A stretch of DNA of 64,000 bases from Microbulbifer hydrolyticus (GTDB taxonomy: Bacteria; Pseudomonadota; Gammaproteobacteria; Pseudomonadales; Cellvibrionaceae). The notes beneath the pieces are model-generated. The model was not told where the DNA came from. It saw only the letters and a program-made list of their open reading frames with translations, and did no database searches. Where the stretch lies: positions 124,001 through 188,000 of the forward strand of contig NZ_CP047491.1 of the NCBI RefSeq assembly GCF_009931115.1, written 5' to 3'. The first letter of the stretch is position 1. Every line of letters starts with the position of its first letter. Position numbers and translations under genes: made by a program. Positions 1 through 10,144 of the stretch are shown piece by piece.

Positions 1-1023
1 GTACGCAAATGGCTCGTTGATTTCCTCCCCGGCGACACCGCGGATATCGTAGGCGCGGAATACATGTGCCGGAATGTCGGTGCTCGGGGTGCGCATCAGC
101 TCGCCGCGGGCAGCTTCCTGAACCTTGGGCGCCGATGCCGCAGCGGTTGCCAGTGCTGCCTGTTGGGTCGTGGGCGGGCTTTGCAGGTCTTCCTTGCTCA
201 GGCCTTTCTTCGCCGGCGTCCGGCCCTTGCGGGAAGATTGCTCCCAGGGCGCGGCACCGCCATCGGCGGGGAGCTGTTTCCACAATGCAAACAGGGAGGC
301 GAGCAAACCGATCAGCGCAACGCCGTAAATCCAGCCCGCGGAAATGCTGTGATCGGCCGCGAATGCAGTGGATGGGGTAAAAGTAACCTTCAGGTAGGAA
401 CCGTCCACCGGTGCGCTGGCTGAGTCACCACCCCTGGGGACAGCGGGCGAGCCCCACAGGCTCTGTGCGGGGCCGTCGGGGAACTGCTGGTTAACCTGAA
501 TGGTGCCGATACTCTGGTCGAGCCCGGACAGTGTGCGCTCAAAAAACGCGAATGGCTGGCTGGCGAGGAATATGCCACCGGCGTCGACACGCGCACTGTA
601 AAGCCGCCACTGGTTGTCGCTGCCGCGCAGGAATTCCGGCTTCTGGGCCTGCTCCAGGCTGCGTTTCAACAGGTCGACCTGGGCAAAATCGAGGGGTGGT
701 TTCCCCGCGCCCACACGCAGCTGCTCCGGTGAGAAAAACTGCAGGGTAGTCTGCCCCACCGCGGTGGCAATACTGGTTTTTTGCGGAAGCTCCAGGGTGT
801 CGAGCTTTTGTGCTCGCTGGGCGAAGAAGGTCCCGAGTTTCTGCGCATACCCGTTTGCGGCGGTTTGTGCTGCACTGTGCACACTGCTGGCATTGTGCCC
901 CTGAATGACATTCGACATCAGCAGGTGCGCACCGCCCAGCCATACCGCTACAGCGAGTAGCGCGGGCAAGCTCAAGCCGCTGTGCCACAAAGGCCTTTTT
1001 TCTTTTTGAATTTGTGAAGCCAC
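1..1023 (-). CDS. algC: Phosphomannomutase/phosphoglucomutase AlgC with membrane-anchored N-terminal extension (partial, runs off the window start)
   Basis: Only the first 341 codons are inside the window. The frame reads into the diagnostic alpha-D-phosphohexomutase start HVFRAYDIRGVAGEEINEP at about residues 320-338, so the catalytic domain (interconversion of mannose/glucose 6- and 1-phosphates for alginate, LPS and other polysaccharides) lies mostly outside. It is preceded by a long extension: a hydrophobic segment at about 12-35, a predicted periplasmic domain, a second membrane segment at about 228-248 and a Pro/Ala/Lys linker. Long AlgC forms with such a membrane-bound region are known in Pseudomonas. 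The start is taken as GTG at 1023 because GGGAG sits 12 nt upstream and no ATG fits. It follows coaBC on the same strand with about 85 bp between; dut, usually between the two in Pseudomonas, is absent here. Confidence 0.85.
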   Translation of the reverse strand, partial: MASQIQKEKRPLWHSGLSLPALLAVAVWLGGAHLLMSNVIQGHNASSVHSAAQTAANGYAQKLGTFFAQRAQKLDTLELPQKTSIATAVGQTTLQFFSPEQLRVGAGKPPLDFAQVDLLKRSLEQAQKPEFLRGSDNQWRLYSARVDAGGIFLASQPFAFFERTLSGLDQSIGTIQVNQQFPDGPAQSLWGSPAVPRGGDSASAPVDGSYLKVTFTPSTAFAADHSISAGWIYGVALIGLLASLFALWKQLPADGGAAPWEQSSRKGRTPAKKGLSKEDLQSPPTTQQAALATAAASAPKVQEAARGELMRTPSTDIPAHVFRAYDIRGVAGEEINEPFAY

Positions 1024-1107
1024 GACTAGCTCAAGTCTCCCAGTCTTCCCAGACCAGCCCCCGGACCGGTTAAGTATTTTTCTGAATCTTGTGTGTTGTT
1101 GTTTCTT

Positions 1108-2328
1108 TTACTGGTGCTGACCCGGAAATGCCCGGGTAGCGATCAGTTCTACCAGCTGTGTCGCCAGTTCCGTCTTGAGTGCCGCTGGCAGCGCTTGCTC
1201 GCCAGCGTGATCGATCACCATGACCTGATTGCGGTCGCTGTTGAAGCCCCCTTCCGGGTCGCTCACGTCATTGGCAATGATCATGTCGAGATTTTTACGT
1301 GCGAGCTTGCCTTTGGCGTGCTCGGCGACCTTTTCGGTCTCTGCGGCAAAGCCCACAACAAACGGGCGCTTGCTGGTACGGCCTGCGATAGTGGCGACAA
1401 TATCCGGATTTTTTACCAGTTGCAGCACATCGCTTTCGTTGTCGTCTTCTTTCTTTATCTTCTGTGCGGCGACCACGGTCGGCCGGAAGTCGACCACCGC
1501 GGCGGACGCAATAAACAGGTCGCAGTCATCGGCGGCCGCTTCTGCGGCCCTGAGCATATCCTCGGTGCTGACCACATCCACCCGCTTGATCCCCGCCGGT
1601 GTGTCGAGACGCACCGGACCGGCGATCAGGGTGACTTCGGCGCCGGCGCGGGCGGCGGCGGCGGCAATGGCGAAGCCCATCTTTCCCGAGCTGTGATTGC
1701 TCAGGTAGCGCACCGGGTCCAGCGCCTCGCGGGTAGGACCGGCGGTGATCGTGACCTTCTTGCCCTTCAGTACCTGTTCCGGTGCGATGGCTTTTATCAG
1801 CCCGTCGACGATATCCAGCGGTTCGAGCATACGTCCGGGGCCCACATCGCCACAGGCCTGACTGCCGGCGCCCGGCCCCAGCAGGGTTGTGCCGCGGCGT
1901 TGCAGGGTTTTCGCGTTGTCCTGGGTCGCGACGTTTCGCCACATGGCCTGATTCATCGCCGGGGCGACGATCAGCGGCGCGTCGCTGGCGAGGCACAGGG
2001 TGGTCAGCAGGTCGTCGGCGATACCGGCGGCGAGCTTGGCCATCACACTGGCGCTGGCCGGGGCAATCAGGATCACATCGGCCCACTTGGCCAGTTCGAT
2101 ATGTCCCATGGCGGCCTCGGCGGCCGGATCCAGCAGATCGGTGTGTACCGGGTTGCCAGACAGGGCCTGAAACGTCAGCGGCTGTACGAATTCGCGGGCT
2201 CCGGCGGTCATCACCACGCGCACGGTGGCGCCGCGATCCTGGAGCCTGCGTACCAGGTCGGCGCTTTTATAGGCGGCGATGCCGCCGGTAACGCCAAGCA
2301 GTATCCGTTTGTCGGCCAGAGAGGGCAT
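1108..2328 (-). CDS. coaBC: Bifunctional phosphopantothenoylcysteine decarboxylase/phosphopantothenate-cysteine ligase
   Basis: Cytosolic coenzyme A biosynthesis enzyme, 406 aa from the chosen start: CoaB couples 4'-phosphopantothenate to cysteine, CoaC decarboxylates the product. The N-terminal FMN-dependent CoaC domain shows [11 protein letters not shown], the catalytic-His segment HIELAKWAD, the PAMN motif and the substrate-clamp Cys in [10 protein letters not shown]. The CoaB half shows [18 protein letters not shown] and SSGKMG. The frame stays open upstream to 2433, but family proteins begin near the glycine-rich flavin motif, so the ATG at 2328 (MPSLADKR) is preferred; its ribosome site is weak. 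Divergent from radC, leaving about 140 bp for both promoters; algC follows downstream. Confidence 0.95.
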   Translation of the reverse strand: MPSLADKRILLGVTGGIAAYKSADLVRRLQDRGATVRVVMTAGAREFVQPLTFQALSGNPVHTDLLDPAAEAAMGHIELAKWADVILIAPASASVMAKLAAGIADDLLTTLCLASDAPLIVAPAMNQAMWRNVATQDNAKTLQRRGTTLLGPGAGSQACGDVGPGRMLEPLDIVDGLIKAIAPEQVLKGKKVTITAGPTREALDPVRYLSNHSSGKMGFAIAAAAARAGAEVTLIAGPVRLDTPAGIKRVDVVSTEDMLRAAEAAADDCDLFIASAAVVDFRPTVVAAQKIKKEDDNESDVLQLVKNPDIVATIAGRTSKRPFVVGFAAETEKVAEHAKGKLARKNLDMIIANDVSDPEGGFNSDRNQVMVIDHAGEQALPAALKTELATQLVELIATRAFPGQHQ

Positions 2329-2470
2329 ATTGTGTGGTTCCGAAACGCTGAGAGCGCGTAAGATTACCATCTTACGGGCGGTGGCAGTATGGCCCATCGT
2401 CAGTGGTTGTTGGCTCGCAATGGAAGCGAGCATTCACTTTGACCGCATGGTCTCGCCCAGGGAGGGGATT

Positions 2471-3145
2471 ATGGCGATTACGGACTGGCCGGCGGAAGAG
2501 CGGCCGCGGGAGAAGCTGCTGGCCAAGGGGGCTGCAGCGCTGTCCGATGCAGAGCTGCTGGCGATTTTTCTGCGCACCGGGCTTCCGGGTATCTCGGCGG
2601 TGGATCTGGCGCGGCAGTTGCTGGCGGACTTTGGCGGTCTGCGGCCGTTGCTGGAGGCGGAGCGCAAGGTGTTCTGCGCCGGCAAGGGGCTGGGGGATGC
2701 GAAGTTTGTGCAGCTGCAGGCAGTGCTGGAGATGGGGCGGCGCCATCTGGCGGAAGACCTGAAGCGCGCGAATGCGCTGACCAGTCCGCAGGCGGTACGT
2801 GACTATCTATCCGCACAGTTGCGCCACCGTACCCGGGAGGTGTTCTGCTGCCTGTTTCTGGACAGCCAGCACCGGGTGATTGCCTATGAGGAGTTGTTCG
2901 AGGGTACGCTGAACGCGGCGAGCGTCTATCCCCGTGAGGTGGTGCAGGCGGCCCTGGCCAGGGGCGCCGCAGCCGTCATCCTCGCCCACAACCACCCCTC
3001 CGGGGTCAGCGAACCCAGCCAGGCGGATATCCACATCACCGGGCGGTTGAAGGATGCGCTGGCACTGGTGGATATCCGGGTGCTGGACCACCTGATCGTC
3101 GGCGAAGGCGCCGGGTGCTCGTTTGCGGAGCGGGGTCTTATCTGA
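2471..3145 (+). CDS. radC: RadC family JAB/MPN-domain protein (DNA repair protein RadC)
   Basis: 224 aa. The N-terminal helix-hairpin-helix-like part ([20 protein letters not shown]) is followed by the C-terminal JAB1/MPN metalloprotease-like fold with the motif AHNHPSG at about residues 173-179, which would bind zinc. RadC was named for a repair phenotype; its biochemical role remains unsettled. The open frame begins much earlier (2279), but that part is antisense to coaBC; the start MAITDWP at 2471 has GGAGGGG just upstream and matches family N-termini. The coaBC-radC divergent pair is standard in pseudomonads and relatives. The gene is followed directly by repeat copy A. Confidence 0.93.
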   Translation: MAITDWPAEERPREKLLAKGAAALSDAELLAIFLRTGLPGISAVDLARQLLADFGGLRPLLEAERKVFCAGKGLGDAKFVQLQAVLEMGRRHLAEDLKRANALTSPQAVRDYLSAQLRHRTREVFCCLFLDSQHRVIAYEELFEGTLNAASVYPREVVQAALARGAAAVILAHNHPSGVSEPSQADIHITGRLKDALALVDIRVLDHLIVGEGAGCSFAERGLI

Positions 3146-3154
3146 CTGCGTTGG

Positions 3155-3266
3155 CGGCATGACACCGGGTGCGGCTTTTCAGGACCGCTGCGAACCCATC
3201 CCTGGGCGCTTCGGCGCAAACATCCTGTTTGCGACGATCCTGAAAAGCCGCACCCGGCGCCATGCC
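3155..3266. repeat. Dispersed three-stem repeat, copy A
   Basis: Outer arms 3165-3184 and 3238-3257 are perfectly complementary over 20 bp (CCGGGTGCGGCTTTTCAGGA and its complement), and pairing continues imperfectly outwards. Inside are the mini-hairpin CCCA-TCCC-TGGG and a second hairpin GCGCAAAC-ATCC-TGTTTGCG. Orientation is taken as plus by the core CCCATCCCTGGG. It lies between radC and the rpmB promoter and codes for nothing plausible. Confidence 0.85.
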
Positions 3267-3267
3267 T

Positions 3268-3329
3268 TCTCGTCGGCCCATATACTTCGTAGTCCGATAT
3301 ATGCTCTCGACCCAAAGTGGCCGACGAGA
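3268..3329. repeat. Nested inverted repeat upstream of the rpmB promoter
   Basis: TCTCGTCGGCC at 3268-3278 is the exact complement of GGCCGACGAGA at 3319-3329, and within it CATATA (3279-3284) complements TATATG (3298-3303). It sits between repeat copy A and the -35 box of rpmB. No T-run follows, so a terminator is unlikely. Role unknown: it could be an operator or a separate element. Confidence 0.5.
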
Positions 3330-3351
3330 CAGCAAAAAAGCTGGTTAAAAC

Positions 3352-3380
3352 TTGCCCCCTAAAGGGTGTTCTGGTATAAA
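3352..3380 (+). promoter_or_regulatory. Sigma-70 promoter of rpmB-rpmG
   Basis: TTGCCC at 3352-3357 and TATAAA at 3375-3380 are separated by exactly 17 bp, about 120 bp upstream of rpmB. The extent of the leader suggests room for translational control, but no specific L28 site is recognised. Confidence 0.6.
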
Positions 3381-3499
3381 ACGCCGCTCTTTGCGGCCGG
3401 GCTAGATTCTGTACAGATCCTGCGGTCGCGCTGGAACCGAATTTTGCACCTGCCCCGCCGCCGCGCTGAGGGCACGAGAGAGTTAAAGAGGCTAATCAG

Positions 3500-3736
3500 A
3501 TGTCCAAGGTATGTCAGGTAACCGGCAAGCGCCCGGTAACCGGAAACAACGTTTCTCACGCCAAAAACCGCACCAAGCGTCGCTTCGTGCCGAACCTGCA
3601 ATCCCACCGTTTCTGGGTGGAAGCAGAGAAGCGTTTCGTTAAACTGCGTGTATCCACCAAAGGTATGCGTATTATCGATAAGAAAGGTATCGATACCGTA
3701 CTGGTTGAGCTGCGTAAGCGCGGCGAGAAAGTTTAA
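3500..3736 (+). CDS. rpmB: Large ribosomal subunit protein bL28
   Basis: 78 aa, the usual length for bL28 of the 50S subunit. The N-terminus [20 protein letters not shown] is the family signature, followed by the basic KNRTKRRF segment. The first Cys and the CQVTGKRP motif match forms of L28 with only a partial zinc knuckle. Ribosome site AAAGAGG lies 8-9 nt before the ATG. It is the first gene of the rpmB-rpmG operon, 33 bp before rpmG, driven by the promoter at 3352-3380 and ended by the terminator at 3951. Confidence 0.98.
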   Translation: MSKVCQVTGKRPVTGNNVSHAKNRTKRRFVPNLQSHRFWVEAEKRFVKLRVSTKGMRIIDKKGIDTVLVELRKRGEKV

Positions 3737-3769
3737 TTGCTGCGCTAGCAGCAGATCGGAGATAGAACA

Positions 3770-3925
3770 ATGCGTGACAAGATTCGCCTGAATTCCAGCG
3801 CCGGTACCGGCCATTTCTACACCACTGACAAGAACAAGCGCAACATGCCTGAGAAAATGGAGATCAAAAAATACGATCCCGTTGTTCGCAAGCACGTTAT
3901 GTACAAGGAAGGCAAAATCAAGTAA
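3770..3925 (+). CDS. rpmG: Large ribosomal subunit protein bL33
   Basis: 51 aa, normal length for bL33: starts [20 protein letters not shown] and ends in a lysine-rich tail (YKEGKIK). It lacks the zinc-binding CxxC pairs of the C+ type, so it is the zinc-independent (C-) form typical of gammaproteobacteria; this contrasts with L31 in this window, which is the zinc-binding form. Good ribosome site GGAG 6-7 nt before the ATG. Second gene of the rpmB operon; a strong terminator follows 25 nt after the stop. Confidence 0.97.
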   Translation: MRDKIRLNSSAGTGHFYTTDKNKRNMPEKMEIKKYDPVVRKHVMYKEGKIK

Positions 3926-3950
3926 TTGATTGTCTTGCTGGTTCGCGAAA

Positions 3951-3974
3951 AAGCCCGGTTATCCGGGCTTTTTT
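3951..3974 (+). terminator. Rho-independent terminator of rpmB-rpmG
   Basis: AAGCCCGG-TTAT-CCGGGCTT followed by a run of T, 25 nt after the rpmG stop codon. Confidence 0.9.
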
Positions 3975-4014
3975 GTGTCTGAAAAAGCACTATTCGTTTA
4001 TGCGAAGGCTTCGA

Positions 4015-4111
4015 TAGTGATGGCCCTTTGCCAGACCGTCTGCGGCCTGGATGGCCGCAGCCGAGCCCCCAGGGATGGGTTCACGGCGTGTCTGGCAAAG
4101 GGCCATCGCTA
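4015..4111. repeat. Dispersed three-stem repeat, copy B (reverse orientation)
   Basis: Outer arms 4015-4036 and 4090-4111 pair over 22 positions with one G-T wobble. Inside, CTGCGGCC-TGGAT-GGCCGCAG forms the variable hairpin, and CCCAGGGATGGG is the reverse complement of the core mini-hairpin seen in the other copies. Located between the rpmG terminator and mutM. Confidence 0.85.
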
Positions 4112-4157
4112 GCGGAGCCGCCACTTGGCCAGCTAGTGGCTACCCGGGACCCGATCA

Positions 4158-4973
4158 ATGCCTGAATTACCAGAAGTCGAAACCACCAAACGCGGACTCG
4201 CTCCTCACCTCGAGGGGCGCAAGGTAAAACTGTGCGAGATCCGCCAGCACAGTCTGCGCTGGCCGGTGGATGCCGACTTTGCGGAAAAAATCAAAGGCGC
4301 CCGTATCCAGCACCTCGACCGCCGCGCCAAATACCTGCTGGTGCAAACCGACAAAGGCATGGCGATCTGGCACCTGGGCATGTCCGGCAGTCTGCGGATC
4401 GTCGACGGCGCATTGCCCCCGCAAAAGCACGACCATATCGACTGGCTCCTCGATAGCGGCCAGCGCCTGCGCTTCCACGACCCCCGCCGTTTTGGCGCCC
4501 TGCTGTGGACCACCGAAGATATCGCCGAGCACGAGCTCATTGCCCACCTCGGCCCCGAGCCGTTGAGCGAAGACTTCCACGGCGACTACCTGTTCAGCGC
4601 TTCCCGCGGCCGCAAGGCCCCGGTGAAAAGCTTCATCATGGACGGCCGCATCGTCGTCGGCGTCGGTAATATCTATGCGAGTGAGGCCCTGTTTGTGGCC
4701 GGTATCCGCCCCACCACCCCCGCCGGAAAAATCTCCCGTCTGCGTTACCAGAGGCTGGCGGAAGCGATAAAGGCTGTGCTGGCTTCCGCCATTGCACAGG
4801 GTGGCACCACCTTAAGAGACTTCGTCGGCGGCGATGGCAAGCCCGGCTACTTCGCCCAGCAGTTGAACGTCTATGGTCGCGCCGGTGAGCCCTGCCGGCG
4901 TTGCCCCGGTACCATCCGCGAGCAGATCATCGGCCAGCGCAACACCTTCTTCTGCCCCCGCTGCCAGCGCTGA
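4158..4973 (+). CDS. mutM: Formamidopyrimidine-DNA glycosylase (Fpg/MutM)
   Basis: 271 aa bifunctional base-excision repair enzyme that removes 8-oxoguanine and formamidopyrimidines and nicks the abasic site. The catalytic N-terminus [14 protein letters not shown] is intact (Pro2 nucleophile, Glu3). The helix-two-turn-helix segment [12 protein letters not shown] and the C-terminal zinc finger (CRRC ... CPRC) are complete. Only a weak GGGA element precedes the ATG, but Pro2 must follow the initiator Met, fixing the start. It stands alone between repeat copy B and a 200-bp gene-free stretch. Confidence 0.97.
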   Translation: MPELPEVETTKRGLAPHLEGRKVKLCEIRQHSLRWPVDADFAEKIKGARIQHLDRRAKYLLVQTDKGMAIWHLGMSGSLRIVDGALPPQKHDHIDWLLDSGQRLRFHDPRRFGALLWTTEDIAEHELIAHLGPEPLSEDFHGDYLFSASRGRKAPVKSFIMDGRIVVGVGNIYASEALFVAGIRPTTPAGKISRLRYQRLAEAIKAVLASAIAQGGTTLRDFVGGDGKPGYFAQQLNVYGRAGEPCRRCPGTIREQIIGQRNTFFCPRCQR

Positions 4974-5187
4974 TTGGGAAATCGTTTTTCCTCACCGCCC
5001 TTATTTCCGCCAGATTTAGCTGGCGTAGTCGGCGTCGAGGGGAGCAATTGGCTGGCTCGGCAGTTAGGCGGGAATCAGTTTTCCGGTGATCCTGTTATTG
5101 AATGTGCTGTCGACACTGTTGGAATGTGGGGTCGGGCGCTGTCCGGATAATCCCACTAACTCTCTCTGGTGGCCCAATTAACTGGAT

Positions 5188-5514
5188 TCAGGTGGGCGAG
5201 GTCAGCTTGAGACCGATAATCCCGGCCACGATCAGCCCGATGCAGGCCAGACGTGGCAGTGCGCTGGATTCCGCGAACAGTACGATCCCCAGAATCGCCG
5301 TCCCCACGGCGCCGATACCGGTCCACACCGCATAACCGGTGCCCACCGGAATGGTCTTCAGCGCCTGGGCGAGGAAATAAAAGCTCGCGATCATGGTAAT
5401 GATCGTGAGCACACTGGGCAGTGGTTTGGTGAAGCCCTGTGTGTATTTGAGCCCAATCGCCCAGCCCACTTCCAGTAGTCCCGCTATCAATAAAAGAAGC
5501 CACGGATTGGGCAT
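5188..5514 (-). CDS. sugE: SMR-family guanidinium exporter (SugE/Gdx)
   Basis: 108 aa with four hydrophobic helices. It matches the SugE/Gdx branch of small multidrug resistance proteins rather than Emr[18 protein letters not shown] with the essential membrane Glu at residue 15, then the [16 protein letters not shown] motif. Characterised members export guanidinium ions as dual-topology dimers. It begins 29 nt after the end of ggt on the same strand, so it is probably co-transcribed with ggt; there is no room for the guanidine riboswitches that control many homologues. Substrate by family; SMR identity is certain. Confidence 0.88.
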   Translation of the reverse strand: MPNPWLLLLIAGLLEVGWAIGLKYTQGFTKPLPSVLTIITMIASFYFLAQALKTIPVGTGYAVWTGIGAVGTAILGIVLFAESSALPRLACIGLIVAGIIGLKLTSPT

Positions 5515-5543
5515 GGGTGTATTTTCCTGGCCGGCGACCGGCG

Positions 5544-7304
5544 TTACCTGCCCTGGGCGCTGCCTTCGCGGCGGGTGTCCGCGCCGCCCAGCAATTTGCC
5601 GTCTTTAAGCGCGATAGCGTGGATACCGCTGTTCAGTTCTCTGCGCACTACCTTGTGGCCAAGCGCCTCGAGCTTTTCCAGTTCCCCTTCCGTGAGCGCG
5701 TCCGGCTCCACTTCCACCCGGTAGCCGATCGCCGTCACATTGCCGGTATGGATGGCCTCGGCGATGGGCATGTCCTTGGCCAGGTGATAGAGGATGGTGC
5801 GTGCGGTGTAATCGATAATGCGCGAACCGCCGGGAGAGCCGACGATCAGGCGCAGGCTGCCATCGCGGTTGAACACGATGGTTGGTGACATCGAGGAGCG
5901 CGGGCGCTTGCCCGCCTGCACGCGGTTGGCCACCAGATTTTTTTCTGCGTCGCGCGGCACGAAGGAAAAATCCGTGAGCTGGTTGTTCAGCAAAAACCCC
6001 TTCACCAGCAAGCGCGAGCCGAAGCCGGTTTCAATACTGGTGGTCATGCTCACCGCATTGCCATACTTGTCGACGACGGACAGGTGGCTGGTGTTGGGCA
6101 TCTCCGGTGATTTCGCCTTCAGGCGTTTGCCGGCAAACTCGCCGGGTACGCCGGGCCTGGCCGGCTGGGCCTTTTCCATATTGATCAACTTGGCGCGTTG
6201 GGCGAGATAGTGTGGTGCCACCAGCGCTCTGGCCGGTACATCGATAAAATCGCTGTCCGCGGCATAGGTGTTGCGGTCGGCAAAGGCCAGCTCCGAGGCT
6301 TCCGCAAACAGGTGGGTCAGTTCCGCGCTGCCCACCGGGTATTTGTTCAGCGGGAAGTGCTGAAGCATGCCGAGGGTGGCGCCCACGGTGGTGCCACCGG
6401 AAGACGGCATCGCCGCACCGCAGACTTCATAAACCAGGAACGCCGAGCACACCGGCTCGCGCATTTTGGCCTGGTAATCTGCCATATCCTTGCGCGTCAT
6501 CACCCCCGGGTTTTGCGGGTCGTTGCGCACCGCGTCGACGATGGCTGCGGCGATGTCACCCTCATAAAACGGCGCGGCACCCTGCTCGGCGAGTTCTTTC
6601 AGGGTTTCGGCATAGGCCGGGTTTTTCAGGATATGACCGACCGGCAGCGGTTTGCCGTCTTGGCCGAACAGATAATTGCGAATCGCCGGGCGCACCGCTA
6701 CCCGCGGCATCCGCAGTGCCAGCTGGTAGAGCCGCGGGGAGATTGCGAAGCCCTGTTCCGCCAGGGTAATGGCCGGCTGAAACAGCTCCTTCCATGGCAG
6801 CTTGCCATCGCGCTTGTGGGCCAGCTCCAGCATGCGCATGACACCGGGTACTCCCACGGAATAACCGCCGATCACCGCGTCGAGAAACCCGCGGGGCTGG
6901 CCGTCGCGGATAAAGTAATTTTCATCCACCGCCATGGGGGCAGTTTCGCGGCCGTCGTAGTTGTAAAGCGTCTGGTCGTCCGCACGATAGCTGAGCATGA
7001 ATGCACCACCGCCAATGCCGGAGGACTGCGGTTCCACCAGCCCCAGCACCAGTTGCGCTGCGATGGCGGCGTCCACGGCGCTGCCGCCTCTGGCCAATAT
7101 CTGCTCTGCGGCGGTCGATGCGTGGGGGTTGGCGGTTACTGCCATATATTCCCGCGCACTGGCGGATTTGATTTGCGTGCGCCCGGTGGCGACTTCCGGC
7201 TGCATCTCCTGTTGCGCGGCTTGCTGGGCGCGCAGGGACGGTGCGGCCACCGCGGTGGCAGAGGTCAGGGAAACAGAAAGGAAAAAATGCAGAAGTCTGT
7301 TCAC
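5544..7304 (-). CDS. ggt: Gamma-glutamyltranspeptidase
   Basis: 586 aa periplasmic, autoprocessed N-terminal-nucleophile hydrolase that cleaves gamma-glutamyl bonds, mainly of glutathione. A signal peptide is visible at about residues 1-26, then the large-subunit landmarks [10 protein letters not shown] and YDGRETAP. The processing/catalytic Thr is Thr405 in [10 protein letters not shown], which starts the small subunit. The ATG at 7304 directly precedes a clear signal peptide. Downstream, sugE follows within 29 nt; coaD lies upstream by 68 bp. Together with gshA in this window it gives glutathione synthesis and periplasmic turnover, though the two genes are not linked. Confidence 0.95.
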   Translation of the reverse strand: MNRLLHFFLSVSLTSATAVAAPSLRAQQAAQQEMQPEVATGRTQIKSASAREYMAVTANPHASTAAEQILARGGSAVDAAIAAQLVLGLVEPQSSGIGGGAFMLSYRADDQTLYNYDGRETAPMAVDENYFIRDGQPRGFLDAVIGGYSVGVPGVMRMLELAHKRDGKLPWKELFQPAITLAEQGFAISPRLYQLALRMPRVAVRPAIRNYLFGQDGKPLPVGHILKNPAYAETLKELAEQGAAPFYEGDIAAAIVDAVRNDPQNPGVMTRKDMADYQAKMREPVCSAFLVYEVCGAAMPSSGGTTVGATLGMLQHFPLNKYPVGSAELTHLFAEASELAFADRNTYAADSDFIDVPARALVAPHYLAQRAKLINMEKAQPARPGVPGEFAGKRLKAKSPEMPNTSHLSVVDKYGNAVSMTTSIETGFGSRLLVKGFLLNNQLTDFSFVPRDAEKNLVANRVQAGKRPRSSMSPTIVFNRDGSLRLIVGSPGGSRIIDYTARTILYHLAKDMPIAEAIHTGNVTAIGYRVEVEPDALTEGELEKLEALGHKVVRRELNSGIHAIALKDGKLLGGADTRREGSAQGR

Positions 7305-7372
7305 AGGGCGATCCGGTGGCTAATTTCGCTGGGATCGCCCGAGTGTATCAGACCGTCAGTGACTGAAGCAGG

Positions 7373-7921
<549 letters not shown>

Positions 7922-7969
7922 TCAAAAACTCCGGTGAAAATGACGAGAACCGGGATGAATCCGGGGGAT

Positions 7970-8563
7970 TCACGCGGCGAATAGTCGCAGGCAGACCTGT
8001 CCCGCCTGCTTTTCTTTCTCGAGTTGCCAGCCCGCAGGTGCATTGATCCGGGTGTCGCGCGGTGATTCCACATAGATCAGGGTGCCTTCGGCCACACATC
8101 CCGCCTCAATCAGGCCGGCCAGCGTACTCTGCCACAGGTCGCCGGCAAAGGGCGGGTCGACAAAGATGATGTCGAAGGCACCGGTCGCCTGGCTCAGGAA
8201 GACTTCGGCGGGGCAATTGTGTACCCGGCCACCCTCGGCCTGCAGCAGATCCAGCTGCTGGCGCAGCATTTGCGCCGCGCCGCGGTCCAGCTCCACAAAA
8301 TCCACAGCCGCCGCGCCACGGCTCAGTGCCTCAAGGCCGAGGGCGCCGGAACCGGCAAACAGGTCCAGGCAGCGGGCCCCGGGCAAATGGAATTGCAGCC
8401 AGTTGAACAGGGTCTCGCGCAGCCGGTCGCCGGTCGGGCGCAGGCCCTCGATGGGCGCAAAAGCCACTTTGCGCCCGCGCCAGCGGCCGCCGATGATGCG
8501 CAACTGCGACGGCGGGGCCGGTTTTGAACGGTCACTGGAACGGGGTCTGCGGTTTCTCGGCAT
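7970..8563 (-). CDS. rsmD: 16S rRNA (guanine(966)-N(2))-methyltransferase RsmD
   Basis: 197 aa SAM-dependent methyltransferase that modifies G966 of 16S rRNA. The core starts at LRIIGGRWRGRK, with RPTGDRLRETLFNWL, the SAM-binding motif LDLFAGSGALGLEALSRGA and the catalytic DPPF motif (FVDPPF). A basic, Pro/Arg-rich N-terminal tail of about 18 residues precedes the domain. Divergent from ftsY, with 149 bp between; coaD lies 108 bp downstream. The divergent rsmD/ftsY arrangement is usual in this group. Confidence 0.95.
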   Translation of the reverse strand: MPRNRRPRSSDRSKPAPPSQLRIIGGRWRGRKVAFAPIEGLRPTGDRLRETLFNWLQFHLPGARCLDLFAGSGALGLEALSRGAAAVDFVELDRGAAQMLRQQLDLLQAEGGRVHNCPAEVFLSQATGAFDIIFVDPPFAGDLWQSTLAGLIEAGCVAEGTLIYVESPRDTRINAPAGWQLEKEKQAGQVCLRLFAA

Positions 8564-8712
8564 TTGCTGTCCGGTCGATGGGGAAATAAGCGGGCATCAC
8601 TGTGTGCTAAACAGTCAGCGGTGCTAAGATTAGCGCCTTTCCGCCACTGGCCGCCAGTCGCCGCCGGTGGCCATGTCATCTACCGTATCTCCAGTCGAAG
8701 AATTCACATCCG

Positions 8713-9990
8713 ATGATTTTTGATTTCCTGCGCAAGAAAAAGCCCGAGGCTGAAGACTCCACCGAAGAGCATGTGGATAACCCCCTGGCCCCGGAATCAA
8801 CCGAACCCGATTCCGAGTTGGTGCAGGAACCGGAACTGGAAATCCCGGACAACCTGCTGGCCGATTCCGGCGAGGGCGCTCCCGAGCCTACCCCGGAGCC
8901 TGCTGGTGCGGGTGAAAAGCTCTCGGTCGAAGAGGCTCCGGAGTCGGCGTTCGATCCCGCTGCGGAATTGGCTGGCGTTGCCGAGCCAGAGGCGCCCGAA
9001 TCTTCACCGGAACCTGTGTCCGAAGCTGCACTCCAGCCGGCCACCCAGGACAAGCCGAAAAAAGAAGGCTTCTTCGCGCGTATCCGCCGCGGCCTGTCGC
9101 GTACCAGCAGCCAGTTTGCGGAAGGCATGGGCAATCTGTTCCTGGGCGCCAAAGAGATCGACGAAGACCTGATGGAGGAGCTGGAGACCCAGCTGTTGAT
9201 GGCGGATGTGGGAGTGGATGCCACGACCGAGATCATTGACCGCCTTACCGAGCGTGTCTCCCGCCGCGAGTTGTCGAACGGCGAAGCGCTGTACAACGCC
9301 CTGCAGGAAGAGTTGGCCGGACTGCTGGACAAGGTGGAAGCACCACTGTCGATTGACCAGGCCAAGAAACCGTTTGTGATCCTGGTGGTTGGCGTCAACG
9401 GCGTCGGCAAGACCACCACCATCGGCAAGATGGCACACCGCTATCTCAATGAGGGCAAGTCGGTGATGCTGGCGGCAGGTGATACCTTCCGTGCGGCAGC
9501 GGTGGAGCAGCTGCAGGTGTGGGGCCAGCGCCACAATGTACCGGTGGTGGCCCAGCACACCGGCGCCGACAGTGCCTCGGTCATCTTTGATGCAATACAG
9601 TCCGCCCAGTCCCGCGGTGTGGATGTGGTGATTGCGGATACCGCGGGCCGCCTGCACAACAAGGCGAACCTGATGGAAGAGCTGTCGAAGGTTCGCCGGG
9701 TGATGGGCAAGCTGGACGGTTCCGCACCCCACGAGGTGTTACTGGTGCTGGATGCGGGCACTGGCCAGAACGCGCTTTCCCAGGCAGAGACCTTCCGGGA
9801 TTCCGCCGGGGTCACTGGCCTGGTGCTGACCAAGCTGGATGGCACCGCCAAGGGCGGGGTAATTTTCGCGCTGGCGCAGAAGCTGGGGATTCCGGTACGC
9901 TTTATCGGTGTGGGGGAGCAGGCAGAAGACTTACAGCCGTTTGCGGCGAAGGATTTCGTAGCCGCCCTGTTTAACCGATCGCAGGGGTGA
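8713..9990 (+). CDS. ftsY: Signal recognition particle receptor FtsY
   Basis: 425 aa membrane-associated GTPase that docks the SRP-ribosome complex at the SecYEG translocon. The first ~110 residues are an acidic Glu/Pro/Ser-rich A domain, as in proteobacterial FtsY. The NG domain follows: a short basic stretch KKEGFFARIRRGLSR, then GVNGVGKTTT (about 226-235), DTFRAAAVEQL, DTAGRLH and TKLDGTAKGG. Start ATG at 8713 gives the usual MIFDFLRKKK. In relatives ftsY-ftsE-ftsX-rpoH are tightly packed; here repeat copy C widens the ftsY-ftsE gap to 223 bp. Confidence 0.97.
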   Translation: MIFDFLRKKKPEAEDSTEEHVDNPLAPESTEPDSELVQEPELEIPDNLLADSGEGAPEPTPEPAGAGEKLSVEEAPESAFDPAAELAGVAEPEAPESSPEPVSEAALQPATQDKPKKEGFFARIRRGLSRTSSQFAEGMGNLFLGAKEIDEDLMEELETQLLMADVGVDATTEIIDRLTERVSRRELSNGEALYNALQEELAGLLDKVEAPLSIDQAKKPFVILVVGVNGVGKTTTIGKMAHRYLNEGKSVMLAAGDTFRAAAVEQLQVWGQRHNVPVVAQHTGADSASVIFDAIQSAQSRGVDVVIADTAGRLHNKANLMEELSKVRRVMGKLDGSAPHEVLLVLDAGTGQNALSQAETFRDSAGVTGLVLTKLDGTAKGGVIFALAQKLGIPVRFIGVGEQAEDLQPFAAKDFVAALFNRSQG

Positions 9991-10030
9991 CTAGCTAGGG
10001 CTCGGGCCCTTTCTCGGAAAATCCGGTGGC

Positions 10031-10144
10031 GGCGCTGCTACCGGGTATCGCTTTCTGAGACACGCCGTGAACCCATCCATGGGGGCTCTTCCGCGAGGTC
10101 CCTCTCGCGGAAGGTCTCAGAAAGCGATACCCGGTATCAGCGCC
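10031..10144. repeat. Dispersed three-stem repeat, copy C
   Basis: The longest outer stem of the family: 10031-10060 against 10115-10144, 30 positions with one mismatch. Inside, the core is CCCATCCATGGG and the second hairpin CCGCGAG-GTCCCT-CTCGCGG. It occupies the gap between ftsY and ftsE, so transcription from ftsY into ftsEX would have to pass through this structure. Confidence 0.88.

Noticed and set aside
1093..2361. 422-codon open frame on the plus strand opposite coaBC
   Set aside because: Pure antisense shadow of a highly conserved gene, with GC-skewed composition and no family resemblance.
5515..5543. Guanidine riboswitch for sugE
   Set aside because: Only 29 nt separate ggt from sugE and they contain no paired ACGR hairpins.
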